From: BD2-11 clade cluster bacterium bin43
Lineage (GTDB): Bacteria > Gemmatimonadota > Gemmatimonadetes > Longimicrobiales > Gaopeijiaceae
Length of the DNA stretch: 64,000 nucleotides
Assembly (NCBI GenBank): GCA_002238605.1
Contig: MPMR01000021.1
Span: 1-64,000, forward strand
Reading direction: 5' to 3'
A program made the position numbers and the translations under genes. The notes under the pieces are model-generated. The model worked only from the letters and a program-made list of their open reading frames with translations, was not told the DNA's origin and ran no database searches. Of the stretch, positions 8,884 to 16,586 are shown one piece after another. Within the stretch, counting starts at the first letter, position 1. Every line of letters begins with the position of its first letter.

Positions 8884-9327
8884 GGAGCGAAGCTCCCGCT
8901 TTCTGATGTCGCTTCTGAACGGGTCGTTGCCGCCGCGGTCACAGGTCCCCGACAGCCGGGACCGACGGCCGGAACCGACGGCCGGGTCGGCGGAGTCGAA
9001 GCATCGGTCCCCCGTTGGGCTCATGTCCGGCCCTGCCGGGCGTTTTACTTGCGCAAACCCCGCCAGGATCCCATTGTGACGGATTGCTTTACCATTTTGT
9101 CCCTGCCGTTCAGTGTTGCGGGGCCCCTTCCCGCGATGGCGGGAAAGCCTTCCCCGACCGCCCGGCCCGTTGTTCCCCCCAGCCGTGGTCCCCGCCGAGG
9201 AGCAGCTATCGACTGATCCGATACCGAACCAGGCAACGGCCCCTCCGGGGACGTACGGCACGCTCCGCGTGCACGGCGAGCCCGGTCGAGCGTTCTTCCA
9301 GCAGGTTCACTCCAGGAAGGAGGCAAT
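8884..9327. other. Divergent intergenic region
   Basis: 444 bases between a minus-strand TonB receptor gene and a plus-strand membrane protein gene, so it should hold promoters for both. The stretch is GC-rich with several short repeats such as GGGACCGACGGCCGG. One relatively AT-rich patch at about 9040-9110 could carry the receptor promoter, but I cannot define a confident -35/-10 pair. No gene or RNA is recognised. Confidence 0.35.
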
Positions 9328-9675
9328 GTGGACAAGAATTTTGCAATTGGAACCGTGGCGGTCGCCGTCGCGCTGCTTGTTCTCGGCTACGTCGAGGGCG
9401 CGGTAGGTGTCGGAGAAGCGGCCAACCTTGACCTCAACGGAATCCTTGGCCTCCTCTTTGCCGGAGCATTCTACACTCTTGTCCTTGGCTGGAGGGGCGT
9501 GGGCAACGCCCAGGACGGCTTCAAGGGCGGAGCAGTGCTCGGCGCTGTGATGAGCTTGATGAGCAATGGCATCATGAGCGGCGATGCAGTGATGGCACTC
9601 GTGGTTGCGGCGGTTGTGACGGGTATAGTCGGTGCCGTGCTGGGTGTTCTCGCAGCCAGAGGAAGCTCCGGCTGA
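9328..9675 (+). CDS. Small integral membrane protein (115 aa)
   Basis: GTG start with AAGGAGG five bases upstream. Four hydrophobic segments are visible: IGTVAVAVALLVLGYVEG, LDLNGILGLLFAGAFYTLVL, GFKGGAVLGAVMSLM and AVMALVVAAVVTGIVGAVLG. They are rich in Gly and Ala, with almost no soluble portion. The overall form resembles small DUF-type polytopic proteins, but I cannot assign one. It stands alone, and a GC-rich 11-bp inverted repeat (9695-9705 with 9735-9745) lies just downstream and could help terminate transcription. Confidence 0.6.
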   Translation: MDKNFAIGTVAVAVALLVLGYVEGAVGVGEAANLDLNGILGLLFAGAFYTLVLGWRGVGNAQDGFKGGAVLGAVMSLMSNGIMSGDAVMALVVAAVVTGIVGAVLGVLAARGSSG

Positions 9676-9892
9676 TCTCAATCCCTTAGGACGACGGCGG
9701 CCGCGGCCCGCAGGGGCCGCCCATACGCTCGGGGCGCGGCCGCCGATCCATCTTCCCCCGCCATCCCATGTGTTCGGGGGCCCTCTCCTTCCCGGCCTTT
9801 CGGTCCTTCGGCTTGCCTCGATGACCCGCCTCGGGTAGCGTGCGCCATCTTCGGATTCGCGTGCGCCGATTCTCAAGGACAGGAGTCGCATC

Positions 9893-11344
9893 ATGTCTCT
9901 CTCGCCCCGGGTTGCGGCCGTCGCCCTGGCCGCGTTTTCCGCCCTGGCCGCCGCAGGATGCGGCCCCGTCTCGCAGGCTTCGCCGGCAGCAACCGGTTCC
10001 GACGGACCCTCCCATCCAGGGGTCGACGCCGTGTTCGCCGACCTGGACCGGGACGGCCCGGGGGCGGCGGTGGGAGTCCTGCTCGGGGGCGAAGTGGTTC
10101 ATCGCGCGGGATACGGCATCGCGCACCTCGATCACGGCGTCCCCATTACACCCGAGACAGTGTTCGACATCGCCTCCATCTCCAAGCAGTTCGGGGCGAT
10201 GGCCGCGCTCCTCCTCGAGAGCGACGGCATGCTGGACCTCGACGAGGACGTGCGCGCCTACGTCCCTGAACTCCCCGACTTCGGAGTCCGGATCACGCCG
10301 CGGCATCTCATCCATCACACCAGCGGGATTCGCGACTGGGTGCACGTCATGTCGCTCGCAGGGCTGGAGAGGAGCGACGTCATCTCCTTCGACAGGATCC
10401 TGCGCATGCTCTTCGAGCAGCAGGCGGTCAACTTCGATCCCGGCGCCGAGTACGCGTACTCCAACACCGGCTACAACCTGCTCGCCCGGGTCATCGAGGC
10501 GCAGTCGGGGATGAGCTTCCGGGAGTTCACCCGGCAGCGCATCTTCGAGCCCCTGGGAATGAATCGCACGCACTTCTCGGACGATCATCTGGAGGTGGTG
10601 CCGGGTCGGGCCGAGTCGTATGCGCCCGACGGAGCCGCGGGCTTCGTGCGCCAGCCCAACCAGCTGACCGCGCTGGCTTCCAGTTCGCTCAACACCACCA
10701 TCGACGACTTCATCCTGTGGATGCGCAACTACGAGACCGGCGAAGTCGGCGGCGAGGAGTTGGTGAGGACCATGCGCGAGCAGGGCGTGCTCACGGACGG
10801 CGAGACGCTGGCCTACGCGCACGGGCTCACGATCGGCCGATACCGCGGGCTGCCCAACTTCGGGCACGGCGGCTCGTGGGCCGGATACCGCACCAACTTC
10901 GTGCGCTTCCCAGAGCAGGATCTGTCGATCGCCGTGTTCTGCAACGTGTCGGATTGCGACCCGTCCGAGCGCGCACTGCGGGTCGCGGAGGTGTTCGCCG
11001 GGGAGCTGATGGGCCCGCCACCCGAGGCGGTTGGCACCGCCGAAATCACGGACGCCCCGCCGGCCACGCCGACGGAAGCCCAACTGCGCGAATACGCCGG
11101 GCGCTACCGGAGCCCGGAGATCGACATGACCTACGAGATCGCGGTTGACGGCGGCAGCCTGGTCGCCCGCCACTGGCGCACCGAACCGGCGGTGCTGGCG
11201 CCGACCGGCGAGGACGCCTTCTCCGGCGACCCGCGCCGCTTCCCGGAGCTCCGCTTCCGGCGGGACGGGTCGGGCCGGGTGGTGGCGTTCACGGTCACCG
11301 GGGGGCGCGTGCGCGACCTGATCTTCGAGCGGGTGGGGGGATAG
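9893..11344 (+). CDS. Serine hydrolase lipoprotein, beta-lactamase/class C fold
   Basis: 483 residues with a lipoprotein signal (lipobox LAAAGC, Cys23), so it is anchored in a membrane facing the periplasm. The penicillin-binding/AmpC-type catalytic motifs are all present: SISK at residues 95-98 (nucleophile Ser95, Lys98), YSN at 189-191, and HGG near residue 323 in the KTG position. The C-terminal roughly 100 residues form the DUF3471-like beta domain often attached to this family. Such enzymes act as D-amino-acid peptidases or esterases rather than true beta-lactamases. AGGAG precedes ATG 9893. No operon partner. Confidence 0.9.
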   Translation: MSLSPRVAAVALAAFSALAAAGCGPVSQASPAATGSDGPSHPGVDAVFADLDRDGPGAAVGVLLGGEVVHRAGYGIAHLDHGVPITPETVFDIASISKQFGAMAALLLESDGMLDLDEDVRAYVPELPDFGVRITPRHLIHHTSGIRDWVHVMSLAGLERSDVISFDRILRMLFEQQAVNFDPGAEYAYSNTGYNLLARVIEAQSGMSFREFTRQRIFEPLGMNRTHFSDDHLEVVPGRAESYAPDGAAGFVRQPNQLTALASSSLNTTIDDFILWMRNYETGEVGGEELVRTMREQGVLTDGETLAYAHGLTIGRYRGLPNFGHGGSWAGYRTNFVRFPEQDLSIAVFCNVSDCDPSERALRVAEVFAGELMGPPPEAVGTAEITDAPPATPTEAQLREYAGRYRSPEIDMTYEIAVDGGSLVARHWRTEPAVLAPTGEDAFSGDPRRFPELRFRRDGSGRVVAFTVTGGRVRDLIFERVGG

Positions 11345-11378
11345 GTCGAGTGGCTCTCCCCCGAAGCGGGCGCTTCCG

Positions 11379-12134
11379 CTAAGCCAGCCCGCCGTCCACG
11401 AGCAGGCTTTCGCCGGTGACGTAGGACGACGCGTCCGAGATCAGGAAGGCCACCGCCTCGGCCACCTCGCGGGTGCGCGCGGGCCGGCCGGCGGGGATGG
11501 TGGCGCGCGCGGCCTCGTCGACCGGGTAGCTGTCCACGTAGCCGGGCAGGACGTCGTTCATGCGGATGCCGTCGGCGGCGTGGCGCGTGGCGTACATGCG
11601 GGTGAAGGCGCCCAGCCCCGCCCGGATCGCCGAAGAGATCGGGAAGGCGGCGGTCGGCTGCTTCGCCCCGAAGGTGGAGATGTTCACGATGGAGCCCCCG
11701 CCCCCGGCCTTCAGGATGGGCGTGACCAGGCGGCTCATGCGCACGACGTTGAGGAACAGCAGATCCAGACCGTCGTGCCACGCGCGGTCGTCGAGGGCGA
11801 GCAGGTCGCCGCGCGCGGCGTGCCCGGTGTTGTTGACCACCCCGTCCAGGCGACCGAAGCGGTCGAGCGCGCCGTCCACCAGGCGGGCCAGGTCGTCCGG
11901 TTCGGTTACCGACCCCCGGATGCCCCATCCCCCCAGCCGCCCCGCCAGCTGGCGCGCCTCCGCCGACCGTGACATGAGCGCCACCCGGTAGCCGCGCTCG
12001 GTGAGCACCTCGGCGCACGCCGCCCCCATCCCCCGGCCGGCCGCGGTGACCAGCGCGACGGGCGCACCGGCGGACCCGACGGGCACATCGCTGGACCCGA
12101 CGGGCGCACCGGTGGAGCTCCCGGGCGCGCTCAC
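11379..12134 (-). CDS. Divergent SDR-family protein lacking the YxxxK motif
   Basis: 251 residues with a Rossmann cofactor motif (VTAAGRGMG), an NNTG motif and NISTFGA at the Ser position. Where classical SDRs have Tyr-x-x-x-Lys, this protein reads FPISSAIRAGL, so both the catalytic Tyr and Lys are missing. A subset of SDRs with S...R instead of Y...K is known, and this protein fits it; it may use another acid/base or serve a non-catalytic role. The C-terminus (LISDASSYVTGESLLVDGGLA) is typical. The GTG start at 12134 is a choice: it is the first in-frame start before the Rossmann strand, with no clear ribosome site. Convergent with the serine hydrolase gene. Confidence 0.85.
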   Translation of the reverse strand: MSAPGSSTGAPVGSSDVPVGSAGAPVALVTAAGRGMGAACAEVLTERGYRVALMSRSAEARQLAGRLGGWGIRGSVTEPDDLARLVDGALDRFGRLDGVVNNTGHAARGDLLALDDRAWHDGLDLLFLNVVRMSRLVTPILKAGGGGSIVNISTFGAKQPTAAFPISSAIRAGLGAFTRMYATRHAADGIRMNDVLPGYVDSYPVDEAARATIPAGRPARTREVAEAVAFLISDASSYVTGESLLVDGGLA

Positions 12135-12290
12135 GGGACGCGCACCCGCGAGAAGGCCCGCCCGACCCGCGCCCGGCCACGCAGACTCGGCCGGTGGGCC
12201 GGCGACCCGGGTGAACGCGCGAATCCTCCGCCGGGTAGGAGCGTATCGGGAGTTGGATTCCCATCCCGCCACCCACAACCGGACGGAACG

Positions 12291-12656
12291 GTGCGCAAGC
12301 TCCTTCTCGCACTCGGCATCAACGCGGCCGCGCTCTGGGCCGCGGCGGAACTGGTCGCGGGCATCCAGCTCGGCGACCGGTTCGAGGAGGTCGTGGTGGT
12401 CGCGGCGATCTTCGCGCTGGTAAACGCCTTCATCAGGCCGGTGGTGAAGTTCTTCGCCTTCCCCGTCATCCTCCTCACCCTGGGACTCTTCACCCTCGTC
12501 ATCAACGCAGGCATGCTCATGCTCGCCGACTGGCTGGCGGACGGTCTGGTCGTGGCCGGATTCACGTCGGCTCTCCTGGGCAGCCTGGTCATCTCGTTCG
12601 TGAGCGTGCTGCTGGGGTCCGTCCTGGACGTGAAGGGGAAGCGGAAGCGGAAATAG
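12291..12656 (+). CDS. Phage holin family IV-like membrane protein (PF04020 type)
   Basis: 121 residues with four predicted transmembrane helices and the signature hydrophilic hinge ALVNAFIRPVVKFFAFPVIL found in the mycobacterial-type four-TM holin-like family. These proteins are widespread chromosomal membrane proteins; despite the name, lysis function is not established for most. The C-terminus is strongly basic (KGKRKRK), predicting it faces the cytoplasm. The GTG start gives MRKLLLALGINAAALW, the normal start of the family. Confidence 0.85.
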   Translation: MRKLLLALGINAAALWAAAELVAGIQLGDRFEEVVVVAAIFALVNAFIRPVVKFFAFPVILLTLGLFTLVINAGMLMLADWLADGLVVAGFTSALLGSLVISFVSVLLGSVLDVKGKRKRK

Positions 12657-12744
12657 CGGCGGTCGGCAAGGCTCGCGCACGTTCGTGCCGAACGCGACGA
12701 TTCCGCCATCGGTGCGTCGAACCAGCTTCGGCCGGACATCCCGA

Positions 12745-13305
12745 TCACGGTACGACCGGATAGTACCACACCCGCTGGATGAGCCCGTCGCGCACGTGGT
12801 AGACGGCGAGCGAGGCCTGCGACCGCGCCTCCCCGTCCGGGGCCGTCCAGGATGCCCGTTCGCGCACCGCGACGAAGTCCCCGGTGACCATCGTGTCTTC
12901 GATCTCCGACCGCACCGTGGGCTGCGCCTCGAAGTAGGTCGCCATGTAGTCGCGCAGCATCTCCCGGCCGCGAACCTCGACCGAGGTGATGCTCCCCTGC
13001 ACGTTCACCCACTCGACGGCGGGCGACACCCACGCCAACAGATCCTCGGCGTCGTGCCGGTTGAAGGCATCCATGTGCCCCTGCACCACCGTCAGGGGCC
13101 CGTCAACCTCGGCATCGCCCTCCGAATCGGACGGCGCCCCGCACGCGGCGCCGGCTCCACCCGCCACAAGGGCCGCGCCGACCGCGAACAACATCGCCCG
13201 GGCCCTTCCGGGCACGCGGTCCCCGATCGGCCTCTGCCCGCGCAATCCGGGATCCCGGTTCCGATGATGCCGATTTCGTCCGGGTTCCGCCGCGCTCCCG
13301 CTCAT
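12745..13305 (-). CDS. SnoaL/NTF2-like lipoprotein
   Basis: The C-terminal roughly 120 residues form an NTF2/SnoaL-like domain (VVQGHMDAFNRHDAEDLLAW, ending LAVYHVRDGLIQRVWYYPVV), a cone-shaped fold used by isomerases and small-molecule-binding proteins. It is preceded by a lipoprotein signal (AMLFAVGAALVAGGAGAAC). The ATG at 13305 overlaps the stop of the HAD gene in ATGA, implying translational coupling, but gives a long basic N-terminus before the signal; the ATG at 13194 is the alternative. Last gene of a minus-strand cluster starting at the aminotransferase. Substrate unknown. Confidence 0.75.
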   Translation of the reverse strand: MSGSAAEPGRNRHHRNRDPGLRGQRPIGDRVPGRARAMLFAVGAALVAGGAGAACGAPSDSEGDAEVDGPLTVVQGHMDAFNRHDAEDLLAWVSPAVEWVNVQGSITSVEVRGREMLRDYMATYFEAQPTVRSEIEDTMVTGDFVAVRERASWTAPDGEARSQASLAVYHVRDGLIQRVWYYPVVP

Positions 13306-14006
13306 CCGTCGTCCTCTCCCAGAACCATCTCCGCCAGCGACCGCAGATCCGGCACCTCCAGATCGGGACGGGCGCTCACCGGCATGGTAGCCCCCGATCC
13401 GCCATGGGGGGAGACCCGGTTCACATGCACCGTGGCGAATCCGAGGCGTTTTGCCGGGGCGACGTCGTGGAACAGGCTCTGGGCGACGTGCAGGATGGCA
13501 TCGGTCGGCAGGGCGAGGCGCCTGAGCGCCAGCTCGAAGTTGCGCGCATCGGGCTTGTAACTGCCCACCTGCTGGGCCGTGACGACTTCGTCGAATTCGA
13601 CCCCCAGGCGGCCCTGCGAGAAGGCGAACAGGTCGTCGTCCACGTTCGAGATCACCGCCAGGCGATAGCGCGACGCGAGGATGCGCAGCGCATCAACGGT
13701 GTCGTCGAAGGGAGACCAGCGCGCGACCGACTCGGGAAGCGAAGCGCGTTCTCCGGGGCTGGGGACGAACCCCAGCGCGCGACCGAACTCGTCCACCACC
13801 CGGGAGAGCACATCCCGGTAGGTGCGGTATGGACCGGCCTGGATGGACGACTCGAAACGAGCGAAGTGCTCCAGGATCTCGGCGGGAGTCAGTTCGCGGC
13901 CGTGCGCGACCAGCACCCGCTGGACGGCCTCCAGAATCCCGCTCTCCCAGTCGATGAGCGTCCCGTAGCAATCGAAGGTGAGGACCTCGAAGGAGGAGAG
14001 TTTCAT
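13302..14006 (-). CDS. HAD-superfamily hydrolase, haloacid dehalogenase type II-like
   Basis: About 234 residues. HAD motif I is FDCYGTLIDWE with the nucleophilic Asp near the N-terminus, motif II ISN (VISNVDDDLF), motif III Lys in GSYKPD, and motif IV HVAQSLFHDV. The Y-G-T-L-I-D-W and SLFHDV wording is typical of L-2-haloacid dehalogenase-type HADs, which hydrolyse C-halogen bonds or phosphoesters. Start ATG 14006 or GTG 14015; the upstream membrane protein stops at 14020, so the genes are tightly packed. The downstream gene overlaps by four bases. Confidence 0.85.
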   Translation of the reverse strand: MKLSSFEVLTFDCYGTLIDWESGILEAVQRVLVAHGRELTPAEILEHFARFESSIQAGPYRTYRDVLSRVVDEFGRALGFVPSPGERASLPESVARWSPFDDTVDALRILASRYRLAVISNVDDDLFAFSQGRLGVEFDEVVTAQQVGSYKPDARNFELALRRLALPTDAILHVAQSLFHDVAPAKRLGFATVHVNRVSPHGGSGATMPVSARPDLEVPDLRSLAEMVLGEDDG

Positions 14007-14019
14007 CGCTTGCACCGCC

Positions 14020-14247
14020 TCATCGCTTTCTCTGCGCGCGCCGTTGCCGCGAGCGCGCCACGGCCTCCCCTACCAGCGGCCCGGCCAACCCGCCGATGGT
14101 GCCGCCCAGGACCATCATGAACCCCAGCGGCCCGAGGGTCGGGACCAGGCCCACCCCCGAGCTGATCGCCTGGTAGACGCTCGCCACCCCGAAGGCGAGC
14201 GCGCCCGTCAGGAACCCGATCAGGGTGCGTCGCACGATTCGGTTCAT
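14020..14247 (-). CDS. Small membrane protein (75 aa)
   Basis: Two hydrophobic segments (LIGFLTGALAFGVASVYQAI and LGPLGFMMVLGGTIGGLAGPLV) with a basic C-terminus (RSRQRRAQRKR), predicting both termini in the cytoplasm. Its ATG overlaps the stop codon of the cytochrome c gene (ATGA at 14244-14247), so translation is coupled. It may help anchor or assemble the neighbouring cytochrome/sulfite dehydrogenase system, but that is inferred from position only. Confidence 0.65.
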   Translation of the reverse strand: MNRIVRRTLIGFLTGALAFGVASVYQAISSGVGLVPTLGPLGFMMVLGGTIGGLAGPLVGEAVARSRQRRAQRKR

Positions 14248-14627
14248 CGACCCTCTCCCGTTGTGGTCTGTTCAAGGACTGCGCCGCCCTCGCCCGATCC
14301 GTCGGCCAGCCCGCGCGTCTCGAGCAGATAGCGCGCGGTCGCCTGGTACTCCGCATCGGTCATGGTTCCGGGGGCCTCGTAGGGCATCGCCAGCCGCAGG
14401 TACCGAGTCAGCGTCGCCTCGTCGGAGCGGGACGCCAGCGTCTCGGCGGTGATCGCGGCCCCGACCTGCCCCTCCACGTCGTGGCAGAAGGCGCACCGCT
14501 GGGCGTACACGAGGGCGCCGTCGACCTCCGGGGCATCGCTGCAGCCCACCAGCAGTGCGGCGGCGGAGAGGGCAGCGCCGGCCAGGACAGGTGGCACGAT
14601 CGTTCGCCGCCGAGCCGTCATCGCCAT
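14244..14627 (-). CDS. Monoheme cytochrome c lipoprotein (SorB-like partner)
   Basis: About 127 residues from ATG 14627. Lipobox LLVGC with Cys29, then one heme site CAFCH at residues 45-49, and a Met-containing AMPYEAPGTM region that can supply the sixth ligand. The size and fold are those of class I c-type cytochromes. It lies downstream of a molybdenum sulfite-oxidase-like gene (139-base gap) and would accept its electrons, as SorB does for SorA in bacterial sulfite dehydrogenases. Membrane anchored by lipid, facing the periplasm. Confidence 0.85.
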   Translation of the reverse strand: MAMTARRRTIVPPVLAGAALSAAALLVGCSDAPEVDGALVYAQRCAFCHDVEGQVGAAITAETLASRSDEATLTRYLRLAMPYEAPGTMTDAEYQATARYLLETRGLADGSGEGGAVLEQTTTGEGR

Positions 14628-14766
14628 CCGGCCATCACGTCCAGCCGGCCCATCGCCGCCGGCATCCACACTTCCCTGCCCGTCACCGGCAGCGGCACGC
14701 GATCCCCAACCAACCGGTCACCTCGACTCGGTGCGGTTGATCGCATCCGCCGCGCTCCCCCGAACC

Positions 14767-16020
14767 TCAACTCACCTCGACCGGGTGCGGAAGCGCCAGG
14801 TTGAGCAGATAGCCCTTCTGGTTCCAGACTCCTTCCATGGGCTGGGTGTTCCCGGCCGCGTCGGTCGCGCGGGTCCGCAGCGTGTAGGCGCCGGGCGCGG
14901 CCTGCCACTCGAACTCGAAGCGCATCCAGGCGTAGCGCAGGCGAGGTCCCATCAGGCGGGCGGGCGACCAGCTGGCCCCGTCGTCCGCGCTCCATTCCAC
15001 CGACTCGATGGGGCCGTCGTTCGAGTAGGCGAAGCCGCGGATCCGTTGCTGTCCGGCGGTTACGCTCGCCGGCCACGGGAGCGCCAGCGCGCTCTTCACG
15101 GGCAGCGTCGTGACCGGGGCTCCGTCGGCGGGCGCGTACCGCTCGGCCGGCCAGTCCGGGCCGATCAGGACGTACGAGCTGGTGTTGGCCCGCACCCAGA
15201 CCGGCTCGGTGGACACCTGGATCTCCCCCACCCACTTGATGCTGTTGCTCCCGGCCCAGCCGGGGACAACCCCGCGCACGGGGAATCCGTGGTCGGGGGG
15301 CAGCGGCTCGGCGTTCATCGACAGCGCGAGCAGGGTGTCCGGGTCCATCGCCTTGGCGACATCCATGGGCCGGCTGAAGCCTCCGTCGTCGAGGCCCACG
15401 AGGTTCACCGCCACCGCCTCCGGCCGCAGTCCGGCCGCCTCGAGCACCGCCGCCAGCGACGGCCCCGACCACGCCGCGCATCCGACCGCCCCCGTGCCCC
15501 ACTGCGTGCCCTCGGCCGCCTGTCCCGTCACGCGCGCGTAGAAGCCGCGCCAGTTGCCTGCGCACTCCAGGTACGCGACCACCGACTGGCTCGGCAGGGC
15601 GCGCAGGTCGTCGAGGCCGAGCTCGATGCTCCGTTCGATGCCGTCGCCCGTGACCCGCAGCCGGTAGTCCTCCGCCGCGATCGCCGGGGTCGGGGCGTGG
15701 TTGCGCACGAAGAAGAGGTCGTTGGGGGTGATCAGCCCGTCCAGCAGCTCCAGCCGGCTCTCGAGGTTGGTGGCGTGGCGGATGAAGGGATCGGGATCCT
15801 TGACCCATGCTGTATCGATTTCCGGATCGACGGCACGGGTCTCGGAGCGGCACCCCGGCAGTAGGGCCGATGCCCCGCCCGCGGCCAGGAGCGCCCCGAA
15901 CTGGCGGCGGGAGAGCGTTGCGTCCGCCAGAACGGACCACGGCTGCGCGCCCGCCTCCCCCCGGGTTGCCGCCGATTCACCTTTGATCGCGGCGTCCCGC
16001 AACCCCGGTCCAACGCTCAC
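14767..16020 (-). CDS. Molybdopterin sulfite oxidase/dehydrogenase family protein
   Basis: 417 residues. A twin-arginine signal (SRRQFGALLAAGG at 37-49) runs into a lipobox (LLPGC, Cys57), so the folded molybdoenzyme is exported by Tat and lipidated. The Mo-binding domain holds the invariant cysteine Cys153 in AYLECAGNWRG, plus HGFPVRGVVPGWAGSNSIKW, and the C-terminal part is the Mo-co dimerisation domain (YTLRTRATDAAGNTQP). Family reaction: oxidation of sulfite to sulfate with electrons passed to cytochrome c, fitting the cytochrome gene downstream. The GTG start at 16020 overlaps the stop of the upstream OsmC-like gene in GTGA, so translation is coupled. Other substrates (methionine sulfoxide, other S-oxides) are possible. 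Confidence 0.88.
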   Translation of the reverse strand: MSVGPGLRDAAIKGESAATRGEAGAQPWSVLADATLSRRQFGALLAAGGASALLPGCRSETRAVDPEIDTAWVKDPDPFIRHATNLESRLELLDGLITPNDLFFVRNHAPTPAIAAEDYRLRVTGDGIERSIELGLDDLRALPSQSVVAYLECAGNWRGFYARVTGQAAEGTQWGTGAVGCAAWSGPSLAAVLEAAGLRPEAVAVNLVGLDDGGFSRPMDVAKAMDPDTLLALSMNAEPLPPDHGFPVRGVVPGWAGSNSIKWVGEIQVSTEPVWVRANTSSYVLIGPDWPAERYAPADGAPVTTLPVKSALALPWPASVTAGQQRIRGFAYSNDGPIESVEWSADDGASWSPARLMGPRLRYAWMRFEFEWQAAPGAYTLRTRATDAAGNTQPMEGVWNQKGYLLNLALPHPVEVS

Positions 16021-16475
16021 GACACGATCTCGATTTCGAGTTCGGTGGAGAACTCGACGCACCCGACCATGGTTCGGTAGACCGGACAATACGGATGGTG
16101 AACATCGTGCGCCCGCCGCGCCTGCTCTTCCTTTCCGGCCTCCATTCTCAGGTGGTAGCGCACATGAACGGTGCGAATCACGAGCACCCCGTCCTCCTTG
16201 TCGATGCCTCCCTCGACTTCCGAGGTCAGGCGATCCTGCCCTGCCGGTATCCCGCGCGCCTCCAGCGCGCCGCCAAGGGTGCCCGTGAGTCAGCCGCCGG
16301 CCGCCGCCACGATGTAGTCGAGGGTGGTGGCCACCGGGGTCTTGGGCTCGACGCCGTAGTGGCTGGCGATCTCGCTGTGCACCCCGAACAGGACCGGGTC
16401 GCGGGTGGCGGGAAGATGCGCGTGGCGCAGCGGACCCTTCTTGCGCTCGATGCGAACTCTGGAGGTGTAGACCAC
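16017..16475 (-). CDS. OsmC-like selenoprotein (in-frame TGA read as selenocysteine)
   Basis: Read as one frame the product has 152 residues. Residue 62 is TGA (16290-16292) within ATTLDYIVAAAGG-U-LTGTLGGALEARGI, exactly where OsmC-family thiol peroxidases have their catalytic cysteine; the partner cysteine is Cys130 in HHPYCPVYRT. Homology continues uninterrupted after the TGA to a stop at 16017-16019 that overlaps the GTG of the sulfite dehydrogenase gene. A SECIS-like hairpin lies 25 bases after the TGA. GTG start at 16475 follows AGGAG. OsmC proteins reduce organic hydroperoxides in the cytoplasm; a selenol would be more reactive. The alternative is a simple nonsense mutation of a Cys codon, but the hairpin, the intact downstream frame and the translational coupling argue against it. 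Confidence 0.8.
16254..16270 (-). promoter_or_regulatory. Candidate SECIS hairpin of the OsmC-like selenoprotein
   Basis: On the minus strand a six-base-pair stem GCGCGC/GCGCGC closes a five-base loop TGGAG (16260-16264). The loop begins 25 bases after the TGA, within the 16-37 base range known for bacterial SECIS elements, and its second base is G, as expected for SelB binding. The stem also encodes protein (GALEARG), so part of its GC content is constrained by coding. The evidence is weaker than for the formate dehydrogenase hairpin. Confidence 0.55.
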
Positions 16476-16586
16476 GGCGTTTTCTCCTATGCCGGCAATT
16501 GTCCGGCGGCTGGCGGGTTGCGGGGCTGCGGACGGTTCAGGGGATTCCGGGCGGGCGGCCGTGCGACCTGGACGGCGTCGGCACGG

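Noticed and set aside
9893-11344. True class C beta-lactamase conferring resistance
   Set aside because: Has SxxK and YSN but an HGG rather than KTG motif and a C-terminal DUF3471-like extension, typical of peptidase/esterase relatives.
12291-12656. Prophage lysis gene
   Set aside because: The holin-like family is widespread on chromosomes, and no other phage genes are present.
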